Positions 17,269 to 27,900 of a stretch of DNA of 64,000 nt are shown here, piece after piece. Each line of letters opens with the position of its first letter. Within the stretch, counting starts at the first letter, position 1. The stretch spans positions 49,959 through 113,958 of the forward strand of contig NZ_FZNO01000018.1 of the NCBI RefSeq assembly GCF_900188025.1. The letters are read 5' to 3'. The notes beneath the pieces were generated by a model. That model had not been told where the DNA came from. It worked only from the letters and a program-made list of their open reading frames with translations, and did no database searches. A program made the position numbers and the translations under genes. The DNA comes from Blastococcus mobilis (GTDB taxonomy: Bacteria > Actinomycetota > Actinomycetes > Mycobacteriales > Geodermatophilaceae).

Positions 17269-18099
17269 TCAGTCGAAGGAGTGCTCGGGCCCCGGGAAGA
17301 CGCCGCTGTGCACGTCGTCGGCGTACGCACGGGCCGCCTGCAGCAGCTCGCCGCGCAGGTCGGCGTACTTCTTCACGAACTTCGGGACCCGGCCGCCGTT
17401 GAGGCCGGCCATGTCGGGCCACACCAGCACCTGGGCGTCGCAGTCGACGCCGGCGCCGATGCCGATCGTGGGGATCGACAGCTCCTTGGTGACCTGACCG
17501 GCGATCTCGGCCGGCACCATCTCCAGGACGACGGCGAAGGCGCCGGCCTCCTGGACGGCGTGCGCGTCGGCGAGCAGTTGCTCGGCACCGGCACCGCGGC
17601 CCTGCACCCGGAAGCCCCCGAGCGCGTGCTCGCTCTGCGGTGTGAAGCCGATGTGTGCCATCACGGGGATGCCCGAGTCGTGCAGCAACCTGATCTGCGG
17701 GGCGACCCGCACGCCACCCTCGAGCTTGACCGCCTGGGCGCCGCCGTCCTTCATCATGCGGACGGCGGTGTCGAACGCCTGCTGCGGGCCCGACTCGTAG
17801 CTGCCGAACGGCAGGTCGGCGACGATCAGCGCCCGCTTGGTCGATCGCGTCACCGCCCGGGTCATCAGCAGGATGTCGTCGACGGTGACCGGCACGGTGC
17901 TGGTGTACCCGAGGACGACGTTGCCCGAGGAGTCGCCGACGAGGAGCACCGGGATGCCGGCCTCCTCGAAGATCGCCGCGCTGTAGGTGTCGTAGGCGGT
18001 GAGCATCGCCCACTTCTCGCCCCGCTCCTTGGCCTGCTGGAGGTGGTGCACGCGCACCCGAGCGGAGGACTGCCCGCCGTAGACGACCGACTCGGTCAT
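17269..18099 (-). CDS. panB: 3-methyl-2-oxobutanoate hydroxymethyltransferase PanB
   Basis: 276 residues from ATG 18099 with AAAGGA upstream. It performs the first step of pantothenate synthesis: hydroxymethyl transfer from methylene-tetrahydrofolate to 2-oxoisovalerate to give ketopantoate. TIM-barrel motifs include the start of the domain ([19 protein letters not shown]), the metal site [11 protein letters not shown], the substrate region VKLEGG and HIGFTPQ, and IPTIGIGAG. It lies 31 bases after nadE on the same strand, so both cofactor genes may be co-transcribed. Confidence 0.94.
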   Translation of the reverse strand: MTESVVYGGQSSARVRVHHLQQAKERGEKWAMLTAYDTYSAAIFEEAGIPVLLVGDSSGNVVLGYTSTVPVTVDDILLMTRAVTRSTKRALIVADLPFGSYESGPQQAFDTAVRMMKDGGAQAVKLEGGVRVAPQIRLLHDSGIPVMAHIGFTPQSEHALGGFRVQGRGAGAEQLLADAHAVQEAGAFAVVLEMVPAEIAGQVTKELSIPTIGIGAGVDCDAQVLVWPDMAGLNGGRVPKFVKKYADLRGELLQAARAYADDVHSGVFPGPEHSFD

Positions 18100-18130
18100 G
18101 CTGTGTCCTTTGCTGGATCCACGAGCTCGA

Positions 18131-19972
18131 TCACGACGCTCCTTCGCGGACGCTGGGCAGGCTCTCCCGCCAGCGATTGGTGATCGGCAGCCGCCGATCT
18201 CGGCCGAACGCCTTGAGGCTGATCTTCGTTCCCGGGGCCGACTGCCGGCGCTTGAACTCCGCGGTGTCCACCAGACGAAGGACCCGGGCCACCACCTCGG
18301 CGTCGTGGCCACGCTCGAGCAGCTGCGCCATCCCGAGGTCACGGTCGACGTAGTCGGCGATGACTGCGTCGAGCTCCTCGTAGGACGGCAGCGAGTCGCT
18401 GTCCTGCTGGCCGGGGGCGAGCTCGGCGGACGGCGGCTTCAGGATGCAGTTCTCCGGGATCGGCTCGGTCTGACCGCGGTCGCGGGCATGGGCGTTGCGC
18501 CAGCGGGCCAGCTCCCACACCAGCGTCTTGGGCACGTCCTTGATCGGCGCGAACCCGCCCGCCGCATCGCCGTAGAGCGTGGAGTAGCCGACGGCGACCT
18601 CGCTCTTGTTGCTGGTGGCCAGCAGCAGGTGCCCGTGCTGGTTGGACAACCCCATGAGGAGCGTGCCGCGCACCCGCGCCTGCAGGTTCTCGGCCGCGAC
18701 CCCGGAGAGCTCCACCGAGCTCTCGAAGGCATCGACCATGGGCGCGATCGGCACGACGGAGTAGTGCATCCCCAGCCGCGCGGCGCTGTCCTGGGCGTCG
18801 CTGAGCGAGTGGTCGCTGGACCACTTCGAGGGCAACCCCACCCCGTGCACGCGGTCGGCCCCCAGGGCGTCGACGGCGAGCGCGGCGACCAGTGCCGAGT
18901 CGATCCCGCCCGACATCCCGAGGATCACCGAGGGCAGGCCGTTCTTGTCGATGAAGTCGCGCAGGCCCACGACCAGTGCCCGCCAGACCTCCTCGCAGTC
19001 GCTCAACGGTGACACGACCTGACCTGGCCGTGGCTCGAAGCCCGGGACCGGTCCGTCGGACACGACGTGGCGGCTGACGGTCATCGGGCCGAGGCGACCC
19101 TCCCTGCGCTCGGGTGCCGCGGACGGATCGACGGTCAGGTCGACGGTGAGCAGGTGCTCCACCAACTGCGGCGCGCGGGCCAGCAGCGTGCCGTCGGCTG
19201 CCACCACCATCGAGTCGCCGTCGAAGACCAGCTCGTCCTGTCCGCCGATCTGGTTGCAGTAGACGATCGGCGCGCGGGCCTCGGCCGCCCGTCGGCGCAC
19301 CATGGGCAGCCGCAGGTCGTCCTTGGCCCGCTCGTAGGGGGAGGCGTTGGGGGAGACGACCAGGTCGACGCCGGCCTGCCCGGCGACGCCGCACGGACCG
19401 CCCTCCACCCACAGGTCCTCGCAGATGGTCAGGGCGACGTCCACGCCGTGCAGTCGTACGATCACCAGCTCCGTGCCGGGCACGAAGTACCGCGCCTCGT
19501 CGAAGACGCCGTAGTTGGGCAGGTGCCGCTTGTAGTAACGGGCCACGACCTCCCCGCCGTGCAGCAGGGCCGCAGCGTTGCGAGGGGTGCCGGTCCGGGG
19601 GTTGGCGTCTCCCGGCAGGTCGGCGGCGTCCTCGCGCTCGACCTCGGGTCCGGCCGGTCCGGGAGCGCCGTCCCCGCTGTGCGCCAGGTAGCCGACGACG
19701 ACCGCGACGTCCCCGTACCCCTGGTCGGCGAGGGTCCGGGCCAGCTCGGCCACCGCCTGCTCGCTCGCGTGCGCGAAGGACTCCCGCAGCACGAGGTCCT
19801 CCGGTGGGTAGCCGGTCAGCGTCATCTCGGGGAACACGACGAGGTGGACGCCGTCCCCCGCCGCCTTGGCCGTCCAGGTGGTCACCAGCTCGGCGTTGCC
19901 CGCGAGGTCGCCGACGCGGGTGTCGACCTGGGCCAGGCCCACCCGCAACTGCACCGGCTGCTGATCGCTCAC
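18131..19972 (-). CDS. nadE: Glutamine-dependent NAD+ synthetase NadE
   Basis: 613 residues from GTG 19972. The N-terminal nitrilase-type glutaminase domain has the triad Glu49 ([10 protein letters not shown]), Lys148 (RYYKRHLPN) and Cys184 (TICEDLW). The C-terminal synthetase domain has the pyrophosphate loop GMSGGIDSA at about 353-361. It makes NAD+ from nicotinate adenine dinucleotide, glutamine and ATP. The glutaminase domain carries an extra loop (about 100-130, rich in Gly, Pro, Ala and Glu), common in actinobacterial enzymes. Confidence 0.94.
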   Translation of the reverse strand: MSDQQPVQLRVGLAQVDTRVGDLAGNAELVTTWTAKAAGDGVHLVVFPEMTLTGYPPEDLVLRESFAHASEQAVAELARTLADQGYGDVAVVVGYLAHSGDGAPGPAGPEVEREDAADLPGDANPRTGTPRNAAALLHGGEVVARYYKRHLPNYGVFDEARYFVPGTELVIVRLHGVDVALTICEDLWVEGGPCGVAGQAGVDLVVSPNASPYERAKDDLRLPMVRRRAAEARAPIVYCNQIGGQDELVFDGDSMVVAADGTLLARAPQLVEHLLTVDLTVDPSAAPERREGRLGPMTVSRHVVSDGPVPGFEPRPGQVVSPLSDCEEVWRALVVGLRDFIDKNGLPSVILGMSGGIDSALVAALAVDALGADRVHGVGLPSKWSSDHSLSDAQDSAARLGMHYSVVPIAPMVDAFESSVELSGVAAENLQARVRGTLLMGLSNQHGHLLLATSNKSEVAVGYSTLYGDAAGGFAPIKDVPKTLVWELARWRNAHARDRGQTEPIPENCILKPPSAELAPGQQDSDSLPSYEELDAVIADYVDRDLGMAQLLERGHDAEVVARVLRLVDTAEFKRRQSAPGTKISLKAFGRDRRLPITNRWRESLPSVREGAS

Positions 19973-20050
19973 GGGGTCAGTCTGGTCGCCCGCCGGGGCG
20001 TTCGGCCAGACGGGCCGGCTGTCTGGATGATCACCCCGCGAACGAGGTCC

Positions 20051-20899
20051 CTAGGCGTCGGACCGCTGCAGGGGAACGCCGTTCGGTGCGCCGACGGCGG
20101 GCGGCGGGGTCGCGGGGACGCCGGACGCTGCGGGCGGCGCGGGGGCGGTGGCCCGCTCGAGGAAGCGCAGCAGCTCGACGGGGAAGGGCAGCACGAGGGT
20201 CGAGTTCTTCTCGGCGGCGACCTCGACGACCGTCTGCAGCAGACGCAGTTGGAGCGCGGCCGGCTGAGCGGCCATCACCTCGGCGGCCTGGGCGAGCTTC
20301 TCCGAGGCCTGCAGTTCGCCCTCGGCCGTGATGACGCGTGACCTCCGTTCCCGTTCTGCCTCCGCCTGGCGGGACATGGACCGCTTCATCGACTCCGGCA
20401 GTGCGACGTCCTTGATGTCGACCCGGTCGATGTGCACACCCCAGTCCACGGCGGGGTTGTCCAGCATGAGCTCCAGTCCCTGGTTGAGCCGCTCGCGGTT
20501 GGACAGCAGGTCGTCCAGGTCGCTCTTGCCGATGATCGACCGCAACGACGCCTGGGCGACCTGGGCGATGGCGGCCTGGTAGTTCTGCACGTCGACGACG
20601 ACCCGGACCGGGTCGAACACGCGGTAGTACACGACGGCGTCGACCTTGACGGTCACGTTGTCGCGGGTGATGCCCTCCTGCGCGGGGACCGGCATTGTGA
20701 CGACCTGCATGTTGACCTTGTGCAGCCGGTCGGCGACCGGCGCGATCAGGGTCAGTCCGGGCCCGCGCGGTTGGCCGCGCAGTTGCCCGAAGCGCAGGAC
20801 GACGCCCCGCTCGAACTGGGTGACGACGCGGACACTGGCTCCGATCAGCAGGAGCAGACCCACGACCAGGACAGCGAGTACAACCAGGACGGCTTCCAT
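20051..20899 (-). CDS. Slipin/stomatin-like SPFH protein
   Basis: 282 residues: an N-terminal membrane helix (about 3-22), an SPFH/band-7 domain (VVTQFERGVVLRFGQ, ITRDNVTVKVDAVVYYRVFD), then a charged coiled coil (RQAEAERERRSRVITAEGEL) and a Pro/Ala-rich tail. Slipins scaffold membrane microdomains. The NfeD-type partner often found beside such genes is not visible here. Confidence 0.88.
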   Translation of the reverse strand: MEAVLVVLAVLVVGLLLLIGASVRVVTQFERGVVLRFGQLRGQPRGPGLTLIAPVADRLHKVNMQVVTMPVPAQEGITRDNVTVKVDAVVYYRVFDPVRVVVDVQNYQAAIAQVAQASLRSIIGKSDLDDLLSNRERLNQGLELMLDNPAVDWGVHIDRVDIKDVALPESMKRSMSRQAEAERERRSRVITAEGELQASEKLAQAAEVMAAQPAALQLRLLQTVVEVAAEKNSTLVLPFPVELLRFLERATAPAPPAASGVPATPPPAVGAPNGVPLQRSDA

Positions 20900-21080
20900 C
20901 TCGGCCTCCGGTGTCGTCGTGACTCCCGCGTTGCCCGCGGGTGAAGACGATGTGATCAGCGTAGGACGGTCCGGCCCGGCGGAGGCCGGATCGATCGTTG
21001 CTTCCGCTCGGCCCGCCCGGGATCACCCGCGGGCCAGGCGGCGCCGCCGTCCCGGGGCCGTCGACGACGGCATCGGCGCG

Positions 21081-22082
21081 TCACCGGACCACGGGCTCGC
21101 CCCGCACGACGGCGACCGGGCAGGGGGCGCCGTCCAGCACGGCTCGGGTCACCCGTCCCAAGGCGGCGTTGCGCAGGTGTCCGCGTCCGCGGCAGGCGAG
21201 CACCACCATCGCCGCGTCGTCGCAGCCGGCGATCACGGCCGTTCCAGCGTCCTGCCGTACCACCTCGGCCGTGAGGGGTACGTCGGGGAAGTCGGCCCGG
21301 AAGGGGGCGAGCGCGCGGTCGAGCAGCTGGCGCGCGGTGGCCTCGGTGGCGGCGGGAGCGGCAGCCACCCCCTCCAGGTCGGCGGGGCGGTCAGGGGTCC
21401 ACGCGTGCACGGCTGTGATGCCCAGCCCTCTCCGGTGAGCCGCCCGGAAGGCGAAGGCGATCGCTGCTCCGTCATGTCCCGGGTCGTCGAGGCCGACCAC
21501 GATCCGGGTCGGGGACGGAGGGGGCCGGTCGCTCCGGAGACCGTGGACGACGGCGACCGGGCACCCGGAGGACCCGGCGAGGGTGATGGGCAGAGGGGCG
21601 TGCAGGAGGCGGTGGATGGCCGAGTGGGAGCGGCTGGACGGACGACCGCCGAGGACGAGCAGCCACGCCTGCCGGCTCTCTTCGTGCAGCACCCGAGCGG
21701 GGTTCCCCCGCACCAGACGGCCGTCCACCGGGATGCCGGGGGAGATCGCACCGGCACGCCCCACGGCGTCGTCCAGTACCTGCGCGGCGTCGGTCTGCGC
21801 TTCGACCAGCTCGTCCAGGGACGGCACCAGGCCGAGGGGATCGACGAGGAACGGGGTCCGGAACGCATGCACGATGCGCAGCGGGCACTCCTGGCCGGCC
21901 GCCTCGGCCGCGGCCCACTCCACTGCCTGGGCGCTGCCACTGGTGTCGACGCCCACGACCACGGAGCCGGCGGCGGACCTCAGGCGCGCCACGAGCGGGC
22001 TCGCCGCCCGCACGAACGAGGTGTCCGACAGGAGTGCCGCTTCCAGGTCTCGTGCCGCGCGTTCTTCCCGGTCACTGAGCAC
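21081..22082 (-). CDS. Universal stress protein with two UspA domains and an N-terminal DUF3040-like leader
   Basis: 333 residues from GTG 22082 preceded by GAGGAGG. Two UspA domains follow one another (about 45-185 and 195-330): the first begins VVVGVDTSGSAQAVEW, and the second has TRIVVGLDDPGHDGAAI and ends in ALGRVTRAVLDGAPCPVAVV. ATP-binding-type G-x-G patterns are present in part. The first ~30 residues (LSDREERAARDLEAALLSD) resemble the start of DUF3040 proteins and precede the Usp fold, an unusual arrangement. Divergent from a MarR gene. Confidence 0.85.
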   Translation of the reverse strand: MLSDREERAARDLEAALLSDTSFVRAASPLVARLRSAAGSVVVGVDTSGSAQAVEWAAAEAAGQECPLRIVHAFRTPFLVDPLGLVPSLDELVEAQTDAAQVLDDAVGRAGAISPGIPVDGRLVRGNPARVLHEESRQAWLLVLGGRPSSRSHSAIHRLLHAPLPITLAGSSGCPVAVVHGLRSDRPPPSPTRIVVGLDDPGHDGAAIAFAFRAAHRRGLGITAVHAWTPDRPADLEGVAAAPAATEATARQLLDRALAPFRADFPDVPLTAEVVRQDAGTAVIAGCDDAAMVVLACRGRGHLRNAALGRVTRAVLDGAPCPVAVVRGEPVVR

Positions 22083-22113
22083 GAGCCCTCCTCGGGGTGA
22101 ACCCGTATCCCGG

Positions 22114-22137
22114 GAAACATCGTAACGCGATATTTTC
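22114..22137. promoter_or_regulatory. Imperfect AT-richer palindrome, possible MarR operator
   Basis: GAAACATCG at 22114-22122 and CGATATTTTC at 22128-22137 form an imperfect inverted repeat around five bases. It lies in the only AT-richer patch between the divergent universal stress protein and MarR genes, where an autoregulatory operator would be expected. It is inferred from symmetry and place. Confidence 0.35.
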
Positions 22138-22184
22138 GGCTCGTGTTCGTGCCCGTGCCCGTGCCCGCGTGGTCTGATGGGCGC

Positions 22185-22619
22185 GTGCCGGGACCGGACG
22201 ATGCGCCCACCGGCGCGCCCCTCAGCAAGCAGGAGTTCGAGGCGCTCGCCCGCTTCCGATTCGGCATCCGCCGGTATCTGCGCTTCAGCGAGGAGACCGT
22301 GCGCCGGCACGGGGTGACCCCGCAGCAGTACCAGTTGCTGCTGGCGCTGAAGGGTTTTCCCGAGCGGGACTGGGCCACGGTCGGAGAGCTGGCCGAGCGA
22401 CTGCAACTGCGTCATCACAGCGTCGTGGAGCTGATCGATCGTGCTCAGGCAGAGGGCCTGGTGGAGCGGGTGGCGAATCCCGAGGACGGCCGCTCCGTCC
22501 GGGTTCTGCTGACGCGCCAGGGGGAGCGGATCCTCGGTCGACTCAGCGCCCTGCACCGGGACGAGCTCCGGCGCCTCGACACGACGCTCGCTCCGCCGAA
22601 CTGGGATGCACTCGGCTGA
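22185..22619 (+). CDS. MarR family transcriptional regulator
   Basis: About 144 residues from GTG 22185; a GTG at 22143 inside a GTGCCC repeat would add 14 residues and is less likely. The winged helix covers TPQQYQLLLALKGF, VGELAERLQLRHHSVVELIDRAQAEGLVERVANPEDGRSVRV, including the D-R wing motif. It probably represses itself and/or the divergent universal stress protein gene. The effector is unknown. Confidence 0.82.
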   Translation: MPGPDDAPTGAPLSKQEFEALARFRFGIRRYLRFSEETVRRHGVTPQQYQLLLALKGFPERDWATVGELAERLQLRHHSVVELIDRAQAEGLVERVANPEDGRSVRVLLTRQGERILGRLSALHRDELRRLDTTLAPPNWDALG

Positions 22620-22771
22620 GTTCGCGAGCGGCCCGGCTCGCCGGCCCGGACACCTCCTGGAGTGGCCGGCCGGTCAGGACTGCGCCCGACCATGGCGTGC
22701 CAGGTGCAGTAGGACCCCCGGAAGAGGCAGGCTGGGGAGACGTCACACCCCGGAAACGAGCGGACTGGATC

Positions 22772-24121
22772 ATGGCGAGCATGGACCGACAGCAGGAATT
22801 CGTCCTGCGAACCCTGGAAGAGCGCGACATCCGCTTCGTGCGGTTGTGGTTCACCGACGTCTCGGGCTACCTGAAGGCCGTCGCCGTGGCTCCGGCCGAG
22901 ATCGAGGCGGCATTCGCCGAGGGCATCGGCTTCGACGGCTCGGCGATCGAGGGCTTCGCCCGCGTCTACGAGTCCGACATGCTCGCCAAGCCCGACCCGG
23001 GCACCTTCCAGGTCATGCCCGCGACCAAGGGTGGCCCCAGCGACACCGCGCGGATGTTCTGCGACATCACGCTCCCCGACGGCTCCCCGGCCTGGGCCGA
23101 CCCGCGCCACGTGCTGCGCCGGGCGCTGGCCAAGGCCGCCGACATGGGCTTCACCTTCTACACCCACCCCGAGATCGAGTTCTTCCTGCTGAAGGACCTG
23201 CCGACCGACGGGAGCGCGCCGCAACCGGCCGACACCGGCGGTTACTTCGACCTCTCCACGCACAACGTCGCGCACGACTTCCGCCGCGAGGCGGTCTTCG
23301 CCCTGGAGGCCATGGGCATCTCGGTGGAGTTCAGCCACCACGAGGTCGCGCCCGGGCAGCAGGAGATCGACCTGCGCTACGCCGACGCGTTGTCGATGGC
23401 GGACAACATCATGACGCTGCGGCACGTGGTCCGGGAGGTGGCGCTCGCCCAGGACGTGCACGCCACCTTCATGCCCAAGCCGTTCACCGACCTGGCCGGC
23501 TCGGCGATGCACACCCACGTGTCGCTGTTCGAGGGCGACCGCAACGCCTTCCACGACGCCGCCGACCCGATGCGGCTGTCCACGACGGGCAAGCAGTTCA
23601 TCGCGGGCCTCCTCACCCACGCCCGCGAGTACACCGCCGTCACCAACCAGACGGTGAACTCCTACCGGCGGCTGCTGGCCGGCACCGAGGCGCCGACAGC
23701 GGCCACCTGGGGCCGGGCCAACCGGTCGGCGCTGGTGCGGCTGCCCTCCTACAAGCCGAGCAAGGCGCAGTCGGCGCGGGTCGAGATCCGGTCGCCGGAC
23801 TCCGCCTGCAACCCGTACCTGACCTTCGCCGTCCTGCTGGCCGCCGGGCTGCGCGGGGTCGAGAAGGGGTACGAGCTGCCGCCCGAGGCCGAGGACGACG
23901 TCTGGTCGCTCACCGACACCGAGCGGCGGGCGGCCGGCTACGAGGACCTGCCGGTCTCCCTCGGCGAGGCGCTGACCGCGATGCAGGGCAGCGAGCTGGT
24001 CGCCGAGACCCTCGGCGAGCACGTGTTCGAATTCTTCCTCCGCAACAAGTGGGAGGAGTTCAACTCCTACCGGCAGAACGTCACGCCGTTCGAGCTGCGT
24101 CGCTACCTGCCCGGCCTGTAA
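22772..24121 (+). CDS. glnA2: Glutamine synthetase GlnA2
   Basis: 449 residues from ATG 22772 (ATG 22781 is an alternative). It reads closely like mycobacterial GlnA2: the N-terminus DRQQEFVLRTLEERDIRFVR, the metal site HPEIEFFLL, QQEIDLRYADAL, the nucleotide-binding KPFTDLAGSAMHTHVSLFE and VEIRSPDSACNPYL. GSI enzymes make glutamine from glutamate, ammonia and ATP as dodecamers. The length fits the shorter GlnA2 class (about 446). An amidotransferase and the GS-modifying enzyme glnE follow on the same strand. Confidence 0.93.
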   Translation: MASMDRQQEFVLRTLEERDIRFVRLWFTDVSGYLKAVAVAPAEIEAAFAEGIGFDGSAIEGFARVYESDMLAKPDPGTFQVMPATKGGPSDTARMFCDITLPDGSPAWADPRHVLRRALAKAADMGFTFYTHPEIEFFLLKDLPTDGSAPQPADTGGYFDLSTHNVAHDFRREAVFALEAMGISVEFSHHEVAPGQQEIDLRYADALSMADNIMTLRHVVREVALAQDVHATFMPKPFTDLAGSAMHTHVSLFEGDRNAFHDAADPMRLSTTGKQFIAGLLTHAREYTAVTNQTVNSYRRLLAGTEAPTAATWGRANRSALVRLPSYKPSKAQSARVEIRSPDSACNPYLTFAVLLAAGLRGVEKGYELPPEAEDDVWSLTDTERRAAGYEDLPVSLGEALTAMQGSELVAETLGEHVFEFFLRNKWEEFNSYRQNVTPFELRRYLPGL

Positions 24122-24206
24122 AGGGTGAAACGGCCTCGTCGCAGGGGCCCGTGCCGAGCCTGCGAGGCGCGGGGGGCGACGAGGTCCTTCTACTAACCTC
24201 GACGGC

Positions 24207-24938
24207 GTGGCCCGCCTGCTCGTCGTCGTGCTCAGCGAGACCGATCCGCCGGCCCGGCTGGGCGACTGGCTGCGCGAGGCCGAGTTGGAGCTCGACGAGC
24301 GGCACATCGAGGCCGGTGACGTGCTGCCGGACGGCCTGGACGGGTACGACGGGCTGCTCGTCCTGGGCGGCCCCCAGTCGGCGATGGACGACGCCGACAC
24401 CAGTCCGGAGCTGGTCGGCGCCCGGGCGCTGCTGAGCCAGGCGCTCGCGGCTGACCTGCCCACGCTCGCCATCTGCCTGGGCGCGCAGCTGCTGGCCCAG
24501 GTCGGCGGAGGCCGGGTGCGCGTCGGCGTGGAGGGGCCCGAGGTGGGCGCGACGCTCGTCGCCAAGCGGGACGTCGCCGACGCCGACCCGCTGTTCGGGC
24601 CGCTGCCGCTCTCGCCGGACGTGATCCAGTTCCACCACGACGAGATCGCCGAGCTCCCGGCCGGCGCGACGCTGCTGGCGAGCAGCCCGATGTACGCGCA
24701 CCAGGCCTTCCGCGTCGGGCGGCACGTCTACGGCCTGCAGTTCCACATCGAGACGACGCCGGAGATCGTCCGCGAGTGGGCCGAGCGCGACGAGGTCGGC
24801 GTCGCGGCCAGCCCGTACGACCGGGAGACCATCTGCCTGATGTCCGATGCCGCCCACCCCGACATCGAAGAGGTCTGGGCGCCGTTCGCCGGCCGGTTCG
24901 CCGAGCTGGTCCGCACGCGCGCGCGGCAGGCAGCGTGA
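24207..24938 (+). CDS. Class I glutamine amidotransferase-like protein
   Basis: 243 residues from GTG 24207. The triad is visible: nucleophile Cys90 in AICLGAQLL, and the His-x-Glu pair in GLQFHIETTP. The GLLVLGGPQSAMDD oxyanion region is typical of stand-alone GATase1 proteins such as those related to GuaA's N-terminal half. The substrate that would accept ammonia is not known. Its place between glnA2 and glnE, with a GTGA overlap into glnE, suggests a role in glutamine metabolism. Confidence 0.85.
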   Translation: MARLLVVVLSETDPPARLGDWLREAELELDERHIEAGDVLPDGLDGYDGLLVLGGPQSAMDDADTSPELVGARALLSQALAADLPTLAICLGAQLLAQVGGGRVRVGVEGPEVGATLVAKRDVADADPLFGPLPLSPDVIQFHHDEIAELPAGATLLASSPMYAHQAFRVGRHVYGLQFHIETTPEIVREWAERDEVGVAASPYDRETICLMSDAAHPDIEEVWAPFAGRFAELVRTRARQAA

Positions 24939-27900
24939 CCGCCGCCGAGGCGGAGGTCCCGCGGCGGGCGGTCGTCCGGCTGATCCGCTTCGGGTTCGAG
25001 GACGGCGCCCGCGCGGCGCTGCTCCTGTCCGACCCGGCACTCGGTCTCTGGGACCTCGAGCGCAACGAGCCCGCCGACCCCGAGGCGGGGCCGGTCGTGG
25101 CCGCGCTGGCCCGGGCCGGTGACCCCGACCTGGCGCTGCGGTCGCTGCACCGGTTGGTGGAGGCGCTGGACTCCGCCGACGCCTCCGGGGAGGCGGCCGC
25201 CGCCCTGCTGGCGCACCTGCGCGGGTCGGGCCTGCTGCGCAGCCGCCTGCTGTCGGTCCTGGGCGCCAGCTCGGGGCTGGCCGATCATCTCGCCGCCCAC
25301 CCCGCGGACTGGACCGTCCTCGAGGACGACGGCGACGGCATCTTCCGGGGGTCCTCCGGCCCGTCGGCCCAGGAACTGCAGCGGCGGATGCTGGCCGCCG
25401 TCGGTGCCGATCCCGACGACCCGCCGTGGGGGGTGCGGTTGGGCAGGGCGGCGCCGGACGCCGGACCGGAGCGCATCCGGGAGCTCCGGCTGGCCCACCG
25501 CCGGGCCCTCCTGTCCCTGGCCGGCCGCGACCTGGGGGAGGGGCTGCCGGCGGAGGAGGCCGCCGCCGAGCTCGCCGACATCGCCGGCGCCGTCCTGACC
25601 GCCGGCCTCGCCCTCGCCGTCGCCGAGCAGCCGGAATCGGCCGCCCCCTGCCGGCTGTCGGTCATCGCGCTGGGCAAGACCGGCGGCCGGGAGCTGAACT
25701 ACGTCAGCGACGTGGACGTGGTGTTCGTGGCCGAGCCGGTCGATCCCAGCGAGCCGGAGAGCGCCGCCCTGTCGAGCGCGACCCGCGTCGCCGCGGCGCT
25801 CATGCGGATCTGCCACGAGGCCGCCTGGGAGGTCGACGCCGCCCTGCGCCCCGAGGGCAAGGCCGGGGCCCTGGTCCGGACGGTCGCCGGGCACGAGGCC
25901 TACTACCAGCAGTGGGCCAGCACCTGGGAGTTCCAGGCGCTGCTGAAGATGCGGCCGGTCGCGGGCGACCCCCATCTCGGCCGGGCCTACGTCGAGGCGC
26001 TGTGGCCGCTGGTGTGGAAGGCGGGGGACCGGCCGGGCTTCGTGGCCGAGGTGCAGGCCATGCGACGCCGGGTGGAGGCCAACATCCCGCCCGCCCAGGC
26101 CGAGCGCGAGCTCAAGCTCGGTCGCGGCGGCCTGCGCGATGTCGAGTTCGCCGTCCAGCTCCTGCAGATGGTCCACGGCCGGGCCGACGCGTCGTTGCGC
26201 GTGGGCGGCACGCTGCCGGCGCTGCAGGCGCTGTCGGCGGGCGGGTACGTGGGCCGGGAGGACGCCGCGACGCTCATCGCCTCCTACCGGTTCCTGCGCA
26301 CCGTCGAGCACCGGCTGCAGCTGCTGCGACTGCGGCGGACCCACCTGCTGCCCACCGACGAGCAGCAGCTGCGCTGGCTGGCCCGGTCGCTCGGCTACAA
26401 GCCCGACCACCGTGGGGAGGCCGTCGACGTCCTCGACGCCGAACTCGGCCTGCACACCCGCGAGGTGCGGCGGCTGCACGAGAAGCTCTTCTACCGCCCG
26501 CTGCTGTCGGCGGTGGCCCGGGTCCCGGGAGAGCATCTGCAGCTGAACTCGAAGGCTGCGGGGGACTGGCTGCGCGCGCTCGGCTTCGCCGATCCCGAGG
26601 GGGCGCTGCGGCACCTGGCCGCGCTCACCGGCGGGGTGTCCCGTTCGGCGTCGATGCAGAAGTACCTGCTGCCGGTCCTGCTGCAGACGTTCGCGTCGTG
26701 CCCGAACCCCGACGCCGGCCTGCTGGCCTACCGGCAGGTGAGCGAGGCGCTCGGGGGCAACCAGTGGTACCTCCGGTTGCTGCGCGACGAAGGCCAGGTG
26801 GCCGAGCGGTTGGCCCACCTGCTCGGCTCCAGCCAGTACGTGGCGGGGTTGCTCACCCGCACCCCGGAGGCGCTGCGGCTGCTCGCCGATGACGCCGAGC
26901 TCGAGCCGCGCAGCGCCGCCACGCTCGTCGGCGCCTGGCGGGCGGCGGCCCGGCGCGCGCCCGGCCCGCAGGCCGGCATCCGGGTCGTCCGAGGGTTGCG
27001 ACGCCACGAGCTGCTCCGGGTGGCGTCGGCCGATCTGCTGGGGAGGCTGGACGTCGTCCGCCTGGGGCAGGCGCTCACCGACGTCGCGGCCGCGACCTTG
27101 CAGGTCGGCCTGGACGTGGCGGTGCGGGCGCACGCGACCGAGAGTGGCGTCGATGTCGCGGACATGCCGATGGACCTCGCCGTCATCGGCATGGGCCGGC
27201 TCGGCGGGCGCGAGATGGGCTTCGGATCCGACGCCGACGTGCTCTTCGTCCACCGCCCCCGGGAGGGCGCGGACGAGGCGAAGGCCGCCGCGGCGGCCAA
27301 CGCCGTCGCCCACACGCTGCGCCGCCTGCTCGCGGAGCCGGCGCCGGACCCGGCGTTCGAGGTCGACGCCGACCTGCGGCCCGAGGGGCGGCAGGGCGCG
27401 CTGGTGCGCAGCCTGTCGGCCTTCCGCGAGTACTACCAGCGCTGGGTGTCGGTCTGGGAGGTTCAGGCGCTGCTGCGCGCGGCGCCGGTTGCCGGCGACG
27501 AGCAGCTCGGGGCCGACTTCGTGGCGATGATCGATCCCATCCGCTACCCGGGGGCCGGTCTCACCGACGAGCAGGTGGCCGAGATCCGCCGGATCAAGGC
27601 GCGGGTGGAACGGGAGCGGCTGCCCCGTGGTGCCGACCCGGCGACGCACACCAAGCTCGGCCGGGGGGGCCTGGCCGACGTCGAATGGGCCGTGCAGCTG
27701 CTCCAGCTGCAGCACGCCGCCGAGGTGCCGGCTCTGCGGGTCCAGCCGACGGTCGACGCCCTCGCCACCCTCGAGGACGCCGGCCTGCTCGAGCACGAGC
27801 AGGCGGAGGCGCTGCGCTCGGCCTGGGAGCTGGCCACCCGCGCCCGCAATGCGATCTTCCTGGTGCGCGGCCGGCCGAGCGACCAGCTGCCGCGCCCCGG

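Noticed and set aside
22143..22184. Earlier GTG start for the MarR gene within a GTGCCC repeat
   Set aside because: The extra residues are low-complexity Val/Pro and there is no ribosome-binding site before it.
24130..24190. Long-loop inverted repeat CCTCGTCGC...GCGACGAGG after glnA2
   Set aside because: The nine-base arms are about 35 bases apart, too far for a confident terminator, and the downstream genes are probably co-transcribed.
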